A DNA stretch of 35,348 bases from a bacterium (GTDB taxonomy: Bacteria > UBA10199 > DSSB01). Positions 19,370 to 27,534 of the stretch are shown one piece after another. The stretch spans positions 1 to 35,348 of the forward strand of contig DATEDP010000130.1 of NCBI GenBank assembly GCA_035281585.1, in the 5' to 3' direction. Below the pieces are notes generated by a model. That model had not been told where the DNA came from. It saw only the letters and a program-made list of their open reading frames with translations, and searched no databases. How positions within the stretch are numbered: the first letter of the stretch is position 1; each line of letters begins with the position of its first letter. The position numbers and the translations under genes were made by a program.

Positions 19370-20908
19370 TTAATGTTTGTGCTCGTGCCCGGCGGGCTGG
19401 GCACCAGGGCGTTCTTGCTTCTTTTCCTGCGGCTTGGGCTCAACGGGGACAAGATCCATGCCGCATAGGGGACATTTTCCGGGCGCGGGTTGGCGAATCT
19501 CCGGGTGCATGGGGCAGGTATATATCGTAGCTTCTTCCGCTGGTGCTCCGCCCGCTGCATCCGCGACGGTTCCTGGAGGGTTGTCATACCATCCTTCATC
19601 ACCCTGCTTGAGCTTGTCGCGAACCTTCAAGACGGTGAACATCCCGCCCATCCCGATGTTTCCGAATGGGCCCACTCCCGCCATCATCGGGAGGGTGTTC
19701 GGCGGCCCTTTCATGTGCTGGGCGTGCATTTGGTGTTCGTCCATCCCGTGCTCCCCCATGGCCATGTAGCCTGGGACGAACTTCTTGATCCCCCGCTCGA
19801 TCCCGCTTTGATCGATTCCCTGGAGATTGGGGATGTCATGCTCCATCGGGTTCATCGGGTGATGGCGGCGGTGGCAATGGAACGCCCAATCGCCTGGATT
19901 GGCGATAAATTCGACATCCCGGGTCTGGCCGGGACAGACGTGCACGGTCGTCTCCGGCCATTGGGCCGATTCCGGAATATCGCCGCCGTCGGTGGCGACG
20001 ACCTTGAAACTATGGCCGTGCAAATGAATGGGATGACATTCCTGGCTGACGTTGCCGAATCGTATCCGGACACGCTCACCGGTCTGTGCCACAAGCGGCT
20101 CCGTCCCTGGAAAGGCCTTGCTGTTGAAGGTGAATATATTGAAATCCGTCATGACGTTCGGATTGGGTCTCTTGGTTCCAGGCTCGACGAACCACTCGTT
20201 CAAGAAAATGGCGTAATCCCGATCGATTTTTCGCGGGGTCTCTTCGGGCAACGTTTCGCGTTGATCTTTTTCACGGGAGCCTTCCTTTTTGGCGGGCCGT
20301 TTGGGATGGATGACGAAGAATCCCATCGTCCCCATGCCGATCTGGACCATTTCATCGCCATGGGAGTGGTACATTTGGGTGCCGTGTTGCTTGAGGGTGA
20401 ATTCATAGACAAAAGTCTCTCCGGGCGGGATTCCCTTTTGAGTTAAGCCCTTCACCCCATCCATGCCGCTCGGAAGGATGAGCCCGTGCCAGTGGACGGC
20501 GGTGTCTTCCTTCAAATGATTGGTCACATAAATACGGACTCGGTCTCCTTCCACGGCCTCGATAGTCGGTCCGGGCGTCATTCCGTTGTAGCCCCAGGCC
20601 TTGATCTTCATGCCCGGGGCAATCTCCCACTCGATCTCATCGACGCTCAGGCGGTAAACCTTGACGCCATCGACCATCTCCCACTTAAGAGTCTGCCCAT
20701 TCGGGGTGATAACGGGGGTATATCCAAGGTCTTGAGCTTGGGAGGGTTGCGTCTCGGTCTTCCCGCGCTGTTCCGGGGACTTCTCCGCAGGCATATGATC
20801 GTGTTGGTGACCTCCCTGGGCCTGAGGTTCGGGGGAGGGGCCTTTGCAAGCCTGCAAAGCCAACACGACAACGAGTATGCCAAGAAAAATGATTAGCTTT
20901 TGGTTCAT
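19370..20908 (-). CDS. Two-domain multicopper oxidase lipoprotein with fused heavy-metal-binding domain
   Basis: 512 aa. Lipobox LQAC (Cys 21), then a His/Gln-rich linker (GGHQHDHM). All four copper motifs are present: HWHG (139-142), HSH (181-183), HPIHLHGH (292-299) and HCHRRHHPMNPM (344-355), whose Cys, His and Met give type 1 ligands. Only two cupredoxin domains fit the spacing, not three as in CueO. A Met/His-rich stretch (about 383-423) leads to an HMBD-type domain (YTCPMHPEI, then CPLCGMDLVP) and a His-rich tail. Role: probably periplasmic Cu(I) oxidation or metal detoxification. AAGGAA precedes the ATG. It lies 12 bp after the TolC-type gene. Confidence 0.9.
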   Translation of the reverse strand: MNQKLIIFLGILVVVLALQACKGPSPEPQAQGGHQHDHMPAEKSPEQRGKTETQPSQAQDLGYTPVITPNGQTLKWEMVDGVKVYRLSVDEIEWEIAPGMKIKAWGYNGMTPGPTIEAVEGDRVRIYVTNHLKEDTAVHWHGLILPSGMDGVKGLTQKGIPPGETFVYEFTLKQHGTQMYHSHGDEMVQIGMGTMGFFVIHPKRPAKKEGSREKDQRETLPEETPRKIDRDYAIFLNEWFVEPGTKRPNPNVMTDFNIFTFNSKAFPGTEPLVAQTGERVRIRFGNVSQECHPIHLHGHSFKVVATDGGDIPESAQWPETTVHVCPGQTRDVEFIANPGDWAFHCHRRHHPMNPMEHDIPNLQGIDQSGIERGIKKFVPGYMAMGEHGMDEHQMHAQHMKGPPNTLPMMAGVGPFGNIGMGGMFTVLKVRDKLKQGDEGWYDNPPGTVADAAGGAPAEEATIYTCPMHPEIRQPAPGKCPLCGMDLVPVEPKPQEKKQERPGAQPAGHEHKH

Positions 20909-20920
20909 GATAATTCCTTC

Positions 20921-22267
20921 TTACTTCAGGCTCGCCCCAACCGCCCTTTCCAGCTCGGCGTAATGTGTCCAATACTCCCGGAGAGCCTCCACATAGGCCC
21001 GGTTGGCCCCAATCTCCTCTCTCCTCGCCTGCAGCAGGTCGAACGGACTCTTCAGCATGAAGTTGTAGTGAAGCAAGGTCTCTTCGAGGGTCTTGCGAAG
21101 CAGCGGAAGGACGTGGGTCTGATAGCGTTTAGCGATTTTGCGAGACTCCAGCAATTGCGCGTGGGCGGTGCGCACTTCGGTCAAGATGCGCCTTTCCACC
21201 GAGGAGACAAGATAGCGTGATTGGATCGTTTGGGCCTGGAGCTTGGATTTCTGCGCCTGATTCCGATCGGAGACCGGCAAAGGCAGGCTGATCATCGGGC
21301 CAATGACCGGAGCTCCGGAATCCTCGCGCTCGGCGCTGATTCCGAAATCGATATGGGATAAAAATTGCCTTTCGGCCAAACGAAGATTCTTCTGCAGGCT
21401 TTCAATTTTCTGCTTGGCCGCCTGTAGGTCGAGCCTTCTCTCTATCCCAAGGACTTCCAGATCCTTTAGCGATGGGTCCGAAAGTGGCAAGGCGGGGAGT
21501 CGGGACAATTTTTTGATCTCAACTTCACCCGGCTTAAGTCCGATAAGGCCCAGCAAGAACTCCCGGGCCCTGATGGTTTCCGATTCCGCCTTGGCCAGCT
21601 CGATTTGCGCCGTTTCGGCCGCCAAACGATGGGCGTTCAGCTCCAAGAGGTTGAAATTTCCCGCATCGTGAAGCTTCTGGGCGAGGCCAGCGGATACCCT
21701 GGAAGCTTCCGCAATGGCGCTTAAGGATTGACGGAGCTGTTCCGCCCCTTGCAGGGTGAAATAAGCCACTTTGACGCGGAAGATGAAATCCAAGACCCGA
21801 TCGGCCGCGGCGAGCCTGGCTTCGGTCAGCTCGGATTCAGCGGCTTTCTTCCTCAAGTCCACCAAGAAAAAATCCAGGAAGTTTTGGGTTAGCGATCCGC
21901 TGGGAAGAAAATGCGGGCTTTCGGTCTGCACGCCGAAGGTTACCGATAGTTCGGGGTTTTCCACCAAGGCTGCCTGTTGCAAATTGGACCGAGCAATCCC
22001 GAGCTCGGCCAAGGAGGCTTTGATCTCAGCATTGTTGGTCAATGCGAGCTCGATAGTTTCATCCAGGTCCAGCGACTTGATGACGATTGGAAACGCCGTT
22101 TTCTTACCTCCCTTTCCTTCGGTATGCAGTAAAGCCGGGATCTCGACCCCGCTTTGTCTTTCAAGCAAAACTTGTACTTCCTGATCCACCTGGGCGAACG
22201 ATGCCGATATCCGGGCCATCGATAAAAGGATAAGGCTTATGTTGATTAATTTTAATCGAGCCGACAT
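20921..22267 (-). CDS. TolC-family outer-membrane efflux protein
   Basis: 448 aa. Signal peptide about 1-26. Two OEP repeats: LDETIELALTNNAEIKASLAELGIARSNLQQA near 70-100, and the second from about 275 (VLGIERRLDLQAAKQKIESLQKNLRLAERQFLSHIDFGI), with long coiled-coil helices rich in Ala, Glu and Arg. These are typical of CusC/CzcC-like channels. AGGAGA stands 5-6 bp before the ATG. It is transcribed with the multicopper oxidase, with no RND or adaptor gene on this strand. It may serve the RND pump encoded divergently or export an oxidised product (inference). Confidence 0.88.
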   Translation of the reverse strand: MSARLKLINISLILLSMARISASFAQVDQEVQVLLERQSGVEIPALLHTEGKGGKKTAFPIVIKSLDLDETIELALTNNAEIKASLAELGIARSNLQQAALVENPELSVTFGVQTESPHFLPSGSLTQNFLDFFLVDLRKKAAESELTEARLAAADRVLDFIFRVKVAYFTLQGAEQLRQSLSAIAEASRVSAGLAQKLHDAGNFNLLELNAHRLAAETAQIELAKAESETIRAREFLLGLIGLKPGEVEIKKLSRLPALPLSDPSLKDLEVLGIERRLDLQAAKQKIESLQKNLRLAERQFLSHIDFGISAEREDSGAPVIGPMISLPLPVSDRNQAQKSKLQAQTIQSRYLVSSVERRILTEVRTAHAQLLESRKIAKRYQTHVLPLLRKTLEETLLHYNFMLKSPFDLLQARREEIGANRAYVEALREYWTHYAELERAVGASLK

Positions 22268-22276
22268 CGATCTCTC

Positions 22277-22563
22277 CTAATGAGGGTGCTCGTTTCCATG
22301 GTGCTCGTGCGGGGGTTTTTCCTGAATGGAGGGCCCTGCCTTGACGGCGGCGCCTTCGACGAAGACCATCCGAGAACCGAGATCGCCGTTTTGAAGAACC
22401 ATTAGGACCGCGAGGGCCAAAAATACCAGGAAAACGCCCGGGGCCTTCGGTCTTCCTTCGCGTTTGAAGAAACTCCAAATCATCAGCAGGATGGCGATAC
22501 CGAGGATCGATGAGTGTTAAATAGCTGGCTTAAGCCCTGAAAACCGAGAAGGGACCAATCCAT
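22277..22563 (-). pseudogene. Decayed DUF2231-type membrane protein with His-rich tail
   Basis: The ATG at 22563 follows GGGAGG by 5 bp and starts MDWSLLGFQGLSQLFN, a typical DUF2231 beginning, but that frame stops at once (TGC TGA). One base away, a second frame gives SILGIAILLMIWSFFKREGR, then GVFLVFLALAVLMVLQNGDLGSRMVF, the last two helices and the G-x-L-G motif of DUF2231. It ends with a His-rich tail (PPHEHHGNEHPH). The first two helices with the HP-x-x-H-F-P motif are missing, so there is a deletion plus a frameshift. Alternatively, a shortened 68-aa protein could start at ATG 22483, but without a Shine-Dalgarno. It lies 9 bp from the TolC-type gene. Confidence 0.6.
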
Positions 22564-22623
22564 GATGGCCTCCCAAAATCAGGCGTTAAACTGCAAAACG
22601 AATACACCTACCGGGAATGCCGT

Positions 22624-23118
22624 TTAGATCAAAAAGGCGTGATTTTTTAGGTAAGAGGAAACAGCTAATGCTGGAGGGGAGCGGTTGCTCAGAAGGAGGG
22701 ATTGAGGATTCGCCAATAATAATTCTATTTGATGCACGAGATTGCTGGGAAGAACTTTCCCATCGATGCTCGGAATTGGCAGCGTCGAGGCGGACGAGGC
22801 CAGGGTCAATCTTTCGTCTTTGCTGCAATAGCAGGGGAAATGGGAGTTGGAGCCTTTTTCCGTTGGATGCCCGGCAGAGTCCATTCCATGACAATTGCGG
22901 TGGTCATGGGTATCCTGATTGCCTTGGGTCTTTGCCGAAAATTCTTGAGCTGCGGGGTTGATGTGCTGATGAGAGCTGCCCTCGATACACCGGCAGTACA
23001 ATGCGGTTGTTTGGAACAAAAGATAGAAGAGGACAAGAGAACCTGGGAGAAGATTCCTGATGGCCAATGACCCTTTTATTTTTCCATGAAAATAAGCCAT
23101 TTTGGACCAAAAATTCAT
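22624..23118 (-). CDS. Secreted Cys/His-rich putative metal-binding protein
   Basis: 164 aa. N-terminal hydrophobic segment (LLPGSLVLFYLLFQTTALYC) after a long basic start. The mature part is rich in Cys, His, Ser and Asn: CRCIEGSSHQH, THDHRNCHGMDSAGH and FPCYCSKDE. The C-terminal block (SLLLSNRSPPALA) resembles the end of the His-rich protein at 23433-23852. GAGGG lies about 5 bp before the chosen ATG; an ATG 18 bp further in lacks a site. It heads the minus-strand metal module. Small His/Cys-rich proteins in this position of copper loci are thought to bind or sense copper; that role is inferred. Confidence 0.6.
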   Translation of the reverse strand: MNFWSKMAYFHGKIKGSLAIRNLLPGSLVLFYLLFQTTALYCRCIEGSSHQHINPAAQEFSAKTQGNQDTHDHRNCHGMDSAGHPTEKGSNSHFPCYCSKDERLTLASSASTLPIPSIDGKVLPSNLVHQIELLLANPQSLLLSNRSPPALAVSSYLKNHAFLI

Positions 23119-23203
23119 CTAAACCCTCGCTCTGGCAAAGTAAAGACGAATAATTTGGAACTGAGGTGGTCTAGAAAAGGACTTTATTTTATCTTCGCAA
23201 TGA

Positions 23204-23347
23204 GCCAGCTCGACGGAACACGCCGGTTCCAAAAAAGGCCGCGGCGCCCATTGGGGTCCGCGACAGGAGGCCAAGCAGTTCAGTCGGAAACGGCGACGCT
23301 TCAACGATAGGCTAACTAATCGGAGATTAGTCGAACTACGGCTATAA
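23204..23347 (+). pseudogene. Copy A of the tiny basic protein gene, start lost
   Basis: The frame reads EHAGSKKGRGAHWGPRQEAK, then QFSRKRRRFNDRLTNRRLVE and ends LRL at TAA 23345-23347. It aligns without gaps to copy B (30351-30475). Most of their base differences are third-position or otherwise synonymous, as expected of a protein-coding family. No in-frame start exists after the TGA at 23201-23203; an ATG at 23200 would fit if one base had been gained. ACTAATC-gga-GATTAGT near the end can form a hairpin. It occupies the gap between the two divergent metal modules. Function unknown. Confidence 0.55.
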
Positions 23348-23397
23348 AAGCCCCGAGCAAACGGAAACCCTGGGAAAATTTGGTTGCTTTTTATGAT

Positions 23398-23430
23398 ACT
23401 TTCCTGAAGGCTAGATTTTCTTAGGAAAGT
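23398..23430 (+). promoter_or_regulatory. Inverted repeat that can pair with the Shine-Dalgarno
   Basis: ACTTTCCT (23398-23405) is a perfect complement of AGGAAAGT (23423-23430), which contains the ribosome-binding site of the gene starting at 23433. TATGAT (23392-23397) just upstream could be a -10 box, but no -35 match is seen. If it is, the first arm would overlap the transcription start and the hairpin may not form in the RNA; it could then be an operator instead. Confidence 0.25.
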
Positions 23431-23432
23431 CT

Positions 23433-23852
23433 ATGCGCCAAATGAAAGGAAAATTAGGGGTTTATCAATCGGCCTTCGCTCTTTTCCTTTTTCTTTTCCT
23501 CTTCCATATCACGCCCTTTTCCCGACTAGCTCTCCATTCGATCGTTCACGACCAAGGCATTCATCATACCCATGACGATGCCGGTGAAGATCATTCGCAG
23601 GAAGACCATACCTCCGGAGACATTCACGATTCGCTTTTTCGCGTGGTTATGGCCACGGTGAATAGCGGCCCTAAGCTCAATAAACAGATTTTAGGTGGGG
23701 GCTTTCCCCAGGTTTATTTGGGTTCCTATAATACTCTCCCCGATCCAGAGCCGCCGCCTTTTGGCTACCTTGATTTGAGGGACAGATTGCGTCCCTTAGA
23801 TAATAGCTCACGCCTCCTTTCCTCCCCGCTTCGGGCCCCTCCCTCCGCCTAA
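23433..23852 (+). CDS. Secreted His-rich putative metal-binding protein
   Basis: 139 aa. Signal or membrane segment (SAFALFLFLFLFHITPFS), then a dense His/Asp/Glu cluster: HSIVHDQGIHHTHDDAGEDH followed by SQEDHTSGDIHD. The C-terminal half is Pro/Leu-rich (LPDPEPPPFGYLDLRDRL; LLSSPLRAPPSA). AGGAAAG stands just before the ATG. It heads the plus-strand module, 81 bp before the RND permease, in the same relative position as the Cys/His-rich protein on the other strand. Likely a periplasmic metal buffer or sensor; metal unknown. Confidence 0.65.
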   Translation: MRQMKGKLGVYQSAFALFLFLFLFHITPFSRLALHSIVHDQGIHHTHDDAGEDHSQEDHTSGDIHDSLFRVVMATVNSGPKLNKQILGGGFPQVYLGSYNTLPDPEPPPFGYLDLRDRLRPLDNSSRLLSSPLRAPPSA

Positions 23853-23933
23853 GCCTTAGCTTCTTTGTGCCGCATCACGTTTGCTCGGCTGCGTGTTGAC
23901 CGGCCAATTTCAATCCATCAATCAATTCATTGG

Positions 23934-26900
23934 ATGATAAACCGACTTCTTCAATATTCATTGCATCACCGTTTGACGGTCCTTTTGCTTTCCGTTGCCG
24001 CCTTGGTCTATGGGGGCTGGACCATCGCCCACCTGCCGGTGGATGTGTTTCCCGATCTCAACCGGCCGATCGTGACAATACTGACCGAAGCCCATGGCTT
24101 GGCTCCGGACGAAGTCGAGACGATCGTCACGATTCCGATCGAATCCTCGCTCAGCGGCGTTCCCGGCGTGGCGCGAGTGAGATCCTCCAGCGGCATCGGC
24201 ATCTCGATCGTGCACGTCGAGTTCGATTGGGGAACGGATATTTTTCGCAATCGGCAATTGGTCACCGAGCGCCTGCAGCTCGCGGCCGCGCGGCTGCCGG
24301 AAGGCATGGCTCCGACCCTGGCGCCCATCACGTCCATCATGGGTGAGATTCAATTCGTGGGGCTCACCAGCCCGGATGGAACTGTCTCCCCCATGGAATT
24401 AAGAACCATCGCCGATTGGATGGTTCGTCCTCAGCTCATGACGATTCCAGGAATCAGCCAAGTGGTCGTGATGGGCGGTGAGGTCAAGCAATATCAAATC
24501 CTGCTCGACGCCAAGAAGCTCCTCTACCACGGGATCACGCTGGAAAACTTGAGCGAGCAGCTTTCGAAGATCAGCGAAAATACCAGCGGCGGCTTCGTCG
24601 ATGCCGAGGCCAAGGAGTACCTCATCCGTCCTCTGGGAAGGACGGAATCGCTGGAAGAGATCGAGAACTCTTTCGTCGGCATGCATTTGGGCAAGCCAGT
24701 CTTGGTCAAGGACATCGCCAAGGTGCAGATCGGCCCCAAAGTCAAGCGGGGCGAAGGCAGCATCAATGCGAAGCATGCCGTCATCATGACGATCCAAAAG
24801 CAGCCGGCGGCGAATACCACCGACTTGACCAAGCGAATCGATGCGATGCTTGAAGATCTGCAAAAGACTCTGCCCGAGGGAGTTCAGATTGAATCGGACC
24901 TATTCAAGCAGGCGCACTTTATCGAGACCTCCATTTTCAACGTCAAGGAGGCGCTTGTTCTGGGCGCGATCATGGTGGCCTTCATCCTGATCCTTTTTTT
25001 CTTCAACATTCGCCTGACGTTCATCACTCTGACCGCGATCCCGCTTTCCTTCGTCATCACCGCGATCGTTTTTCGCTGGATGGGTCTCTCGGTGAACACC
25101 ATGACCTTGGGGGGACTCGCGATCGCGATCGGCGAACTGGTCGACGATGCCATCGTGGGCGTGGAAAATGTTTTCCGAAGGCTCCGCCTCAATAAAACCC
25201 TGACCAATCCAAGACCTGCCTGGCAAGTGGTGTACGAAGCCTCATCCGAGGTCCGGAACTCCATTGTCCTTTCCACGGTCATCGTGATTTTGGTTTTTGT
25301 GCCGCTCTTTGCTTTGAGCGGAATTGAAGGGCGGCTTTTCGCTCCCTTGGGCATCGCCTACATTGTTTCTCTCGCGGCCTCGCTTCTGGTCTCCGTGACC
25401 CTGACCCCGGTGCTCAGCTTTTACCTCTTGCCGAATTCCTCCCTCGCGGAGAAAGGCGAAAGCTTTTTCGTTCGGTGGCTGAAAGGGGGTGTGGCGAAAA
25501 TCCTGGCTCGAATCATCGATCATCCCTATCCCATCATGGTGATTTGCGTGGTCTTGGTTTTGGCCGCCCTGGGCTCCTTGCCGTTTTTTGGAAAAAATTT
25601 CCTGCCACCCTTCAATGAGGGAACCGCGACCATTGGCGTTGCCGCAGGTCCCGGCATTTCTCTGGCGGCGTCCGATGAATTGGGGAAAAGGGTCGAGGAA
25701 GCGATTCTCTTAAGTCCCGAGGTGAAATCCACGGTTCGCCGCACCGGGCGTGCGGAAATGGATGAGCATGCCGAGGGGGTCCATTGGCATGAGATCGACG
25801 TGGATTTCAAGGAAGGCGGCCGTGACCGTATCGTTGTCCTGCAAGAGATCCGGGAGAACATTCTCAAGCAAGGCGATTTGGACGTGAACCTGGGACAGCC
25901 GATCAGTCATCGACTGGATCATTTGCTCTCCGGGGTCCGGGCCCAGCTTGCCATCAAGATATTCGGTCCCGATCTCGCGGAGCTTCGGCGTCTCGCAGGC
26001 GAAATTCTAGCCGCTGTTCGGGACATTCCCGGGATCGTGGATCTACAGACCGAGCCGCTGGTCTTAGTGCCTCAGCTGAAGATCGCCATCGATCGGCCGG
26101 GTGCCGCCAGCAAAGGGATCGGCGCAGGAGCCTTGGCCGAGGACCTGGAGAGCGCCTTGCAGGGCAAAACCCTTTCTTACTTTTTGGAGAAACAGCGGCT
26201 TTTCGAGATCTTCATGCGTTTGAATGACGCCTCCCGGGAGAATTTCGAGCAGATTAAAACGCTGCCAGTGAAAACCCTACCAACCGGAGATAGTGTGAGC
26301 GTTCAAGATGTGGCGAACGTCTACCCCTCGAACGGTCCCAACATCATCAACCGAGAGGATCTACTAAGAAGAATTGTGGTTTCCGCGAACGCCCAGGGTA
26401 GGGATTTGGGGAGCATGGTTGATGAAGTGCAGCAGCGGATCAATGAAAAGATCAAACTGCCTCCCGGCTATTTCATCAAATACGGCGGCCAATTCGAGAG
26501 CCAGGAAAGGGCCTCCCGGCTGATTCTCCTGTTGGGAGCATTCTCCTTGCTCGGGATATTTTTCGTGCTTTACGCTCATTTTCGTTCGGTGGCCCTAAGC
26601 CTTCAGATCATGGTGAACGTCCCGCTGGCCTTGATCGGCAGCATTGCCGCCATTCTTTTAACCGAGAAAACCCTTTCCGTTGCCACCTTGGTCGGATTTG
26701 TTACGCTCTGCGGCATCGCTTCCCGCAATGGCATCCTGCTTATCAGCCATTACCTCCATTTGATTCAGAAAGAGGGCGAGAGCTTTGGCAAAGCAATGAT
26801 TCTTCGTGGCTCGCTGGAACGGTTGGTTCCTGTTTCCTTGACGGCGCTATCCGCCATCCTGGCCCTGTTGCCGATCGCCTTCGCCAAGGGGGAACCGGGA

Positions 26901-27059
26901 CGAGAGATTCTTTATCCCGTGGCGGTGGTCATTATCGGTGGCCTGATCTCGTCCACCTTGCTCGATATTTTGGTTACCCCGGCCATTTTCTATAAATTCG
27001 GCAGGAAGGCTGCGGAGCGCTGGGTGCGATCCGCGAAGCAAGACAGACTTCAAACCTAA
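23934..27059 (+). CDS. Heavy-metal efflux RND permease (CzcA/CusA family)
   Basis: 1041 aa from ATG 23934, close to the family's usual 1040-1050. An upstream TTG would add 23 unlikely residues. The start MINRLLQYSLHHRLTVLLLS and LPVDVFPDLNRPIVTI are typical of HME-RND pumps. The transmembrane proton-relay motif is GELVDDAIVGVEN (400-412). The periplasmic pore domain has NFLPPFNEGT and a GRAEMDEHAEGVHWHEIDV segment, unusually His-rich. Twelve membrane helices are placed as expected, in two homologous halves. It pumps metal ions from periplasm or cytoplasm through a TolC channel. Substrate cannot be decided from sequence alone; copper is suggested by the divergent oxidase module. It is followed after 12 bp by a small periplasmic protein gene rather than an adaptor. 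Confidence 0.93.
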   Translation: MINRLLQYSLHHRLTVLLLSVAALVYGGWTIAHLPVDVFPDLNRPIVTILTEAHGLAPDEVETIVTIPIESSLSGVPGVARVRSSSGIGISIVHVEFDWGTDIFRNRQLVTERLQLAAARLPEGMAPTLAPITSIMGEIQFVGLTSPDGTVSPMELRTIADWMVRPQLMTIPGISQVVVMGGEVKQYQILLDAKKLLYHGITLENLSEQLSKISENTSGGFVDAEAKEYLIRPLGRTESLEEIENSFVGMHLGKPVLVKDIAKVQIGPKVKRGEGSINAKHAVIMTIQKQPAANTTDLTKRIDAMLEDLQKTLPEGVQIESDLFKQAHFIETSIFNVKEALVLGAIMVAFILILFFFNIRLTFITLTAIPLSFVITAIVFRWMGLSVNTMTLGGLAIAIGELVDDAIVGVENVFRRLRLNKTLTNPRPAWQVVYEASSEVRNSIVLSTVIVILVFVPLFALSGIEGRLFAPLGIAYIVSLAASLLVSVTLTPVLSFYLLPNSSLAEKGESFFVRWLKGGVAKILARIIDHPYPIMVICVVLVLAALGSLPFFGKNFLPPFNEGTATIGVAAGPGISLAASDELGKRVEEAILLSPEVKSTVRRTGRAEMDEHAEGVHWHEIDVDFKEGGRDRIVVLQEIRENILKQGDLDVNLGQPISHRLDHLLSGVRAQLAIKIFGPDLAELRRLAGEILAAVRDIPGIVDLQTEPLVLVPQLKIAIDRPGAASKGIGAGALAEDLESALQGKTLSYFLEKQRLFEIFMRLNDASRENFEQIKTLPVKTLPTGDSVSVQDVANVYPSNGPNIINREDLLRRIVVSANAQGRDLGSMVDEVQQRINEKIKLPPGYFIKYGGQFESQERASRLILLLGAFSLLGIFFVLYAHFRSVALSLQIMVNVPLALIGSIAAILLTEKTLSVATLVGFVTLCGIASRNGILLISHYLHLIQKEGESFGKAMILRGSLERLVPVSLTALSAILALLPIAFAKGEPGREILYPVAVVIIGGLISSTLLDILVTPAIFYKFGRKAAERWVRSAKQDRLQT

Positions 27060-27071
27060 AAGGAGAGCAAA

Positions 27072-27527
27072 ATGAAAAGACTAAAACTAACCTTAATCTC
27101 GGCTATGCTTGTCTGGGCGCTTCCATTGCTTGCGCATGATGAAGGCCACGGTCCCAAGCTTAGCGACACCGGGAACTATGGAGGCGTGCTCACCGCGGTC
27201 GTAGAAGCCAAGAATGCCCCCCAGGGCGCCAAGGCCCCACTCGTTTATAAAGCGGAATTGACGCGCAGCGAGGATAGTACCGTCCGCGTCTATATATATG
27301 ACCTCGCTATGAAGCCGCTGCCGGCGGAGGCGCTTCCCAAAACGGCCCAAGCTTCCTTAGTCTCGATGAAAGGCGGGAAAGAGTCTTCGACTCCCTTCGC
27401 GCTCAACCTGGAAGGTGCGAATTTCACCGGCAAAGCTCCGGCTCCGGCCAGCAAGCCCTTCAGCATCGATGTGACCTTCAAGACCAAGGATAGGGAGCTG
27501 CTCGCGGGTTTCGATAATCTGGATTGA
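27072..27527 (+). CDS. Small His-tagged periplasmic protein of the RND operon
   Basis: 151 aa. Signal peptide 1-21 (ISAMLVWALPLLA), and the predicted mature N-terminus is HDEGHG, a possible metal site. The rest is probably all-beta: GNYGGVLTAVVEAKNAPQGA, LVYKAELTRSEDSTVRVYIY, then SKPFSIDVTFKTKDRELLAG and FDNLD. I remember similar uncharacterised proteins next to RND genes, but no function. It is not an adaptor (no coiled coil, lipoyl or barrel layout, and far too short). AGGAGA stands 6-7 bp before the ATG. It lies between the permease and the TolC-type gene, 7 bp from the latter. It could be a metal chaperone comparable in role, not sequence, to CusF. Confidence 0.7.
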   Translation: MKRLKLTLISAMLVWALPLLAHDEGHGPKLSDTGNYGGVLTAVVEAKNAPQGAKAPLVYKAELTRSEDSTVRVYIYDLAMKPLPAEALPKTAQASLVSMKGGKESSTPFALNLEGANFTGKAPAPASKPFSIDVTFKTKDRELLAGFDNLD

Positions 27528-27534
27528 CGCGAAA

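Noticed and set aside
23341-23400. MerR-type metal-responsive promoter in front of the RND operon
   Set aside because: A TATGAT -10 is present, but no -35 at 19-20 bp and no dyad in the spacer could be seen.
23865-23933. TTG start adding 23 residues to the RND permease
   Set aside because: The added residues do not look like an RND N-terminus; MINRLLQYSLHHR is the normal beginning.
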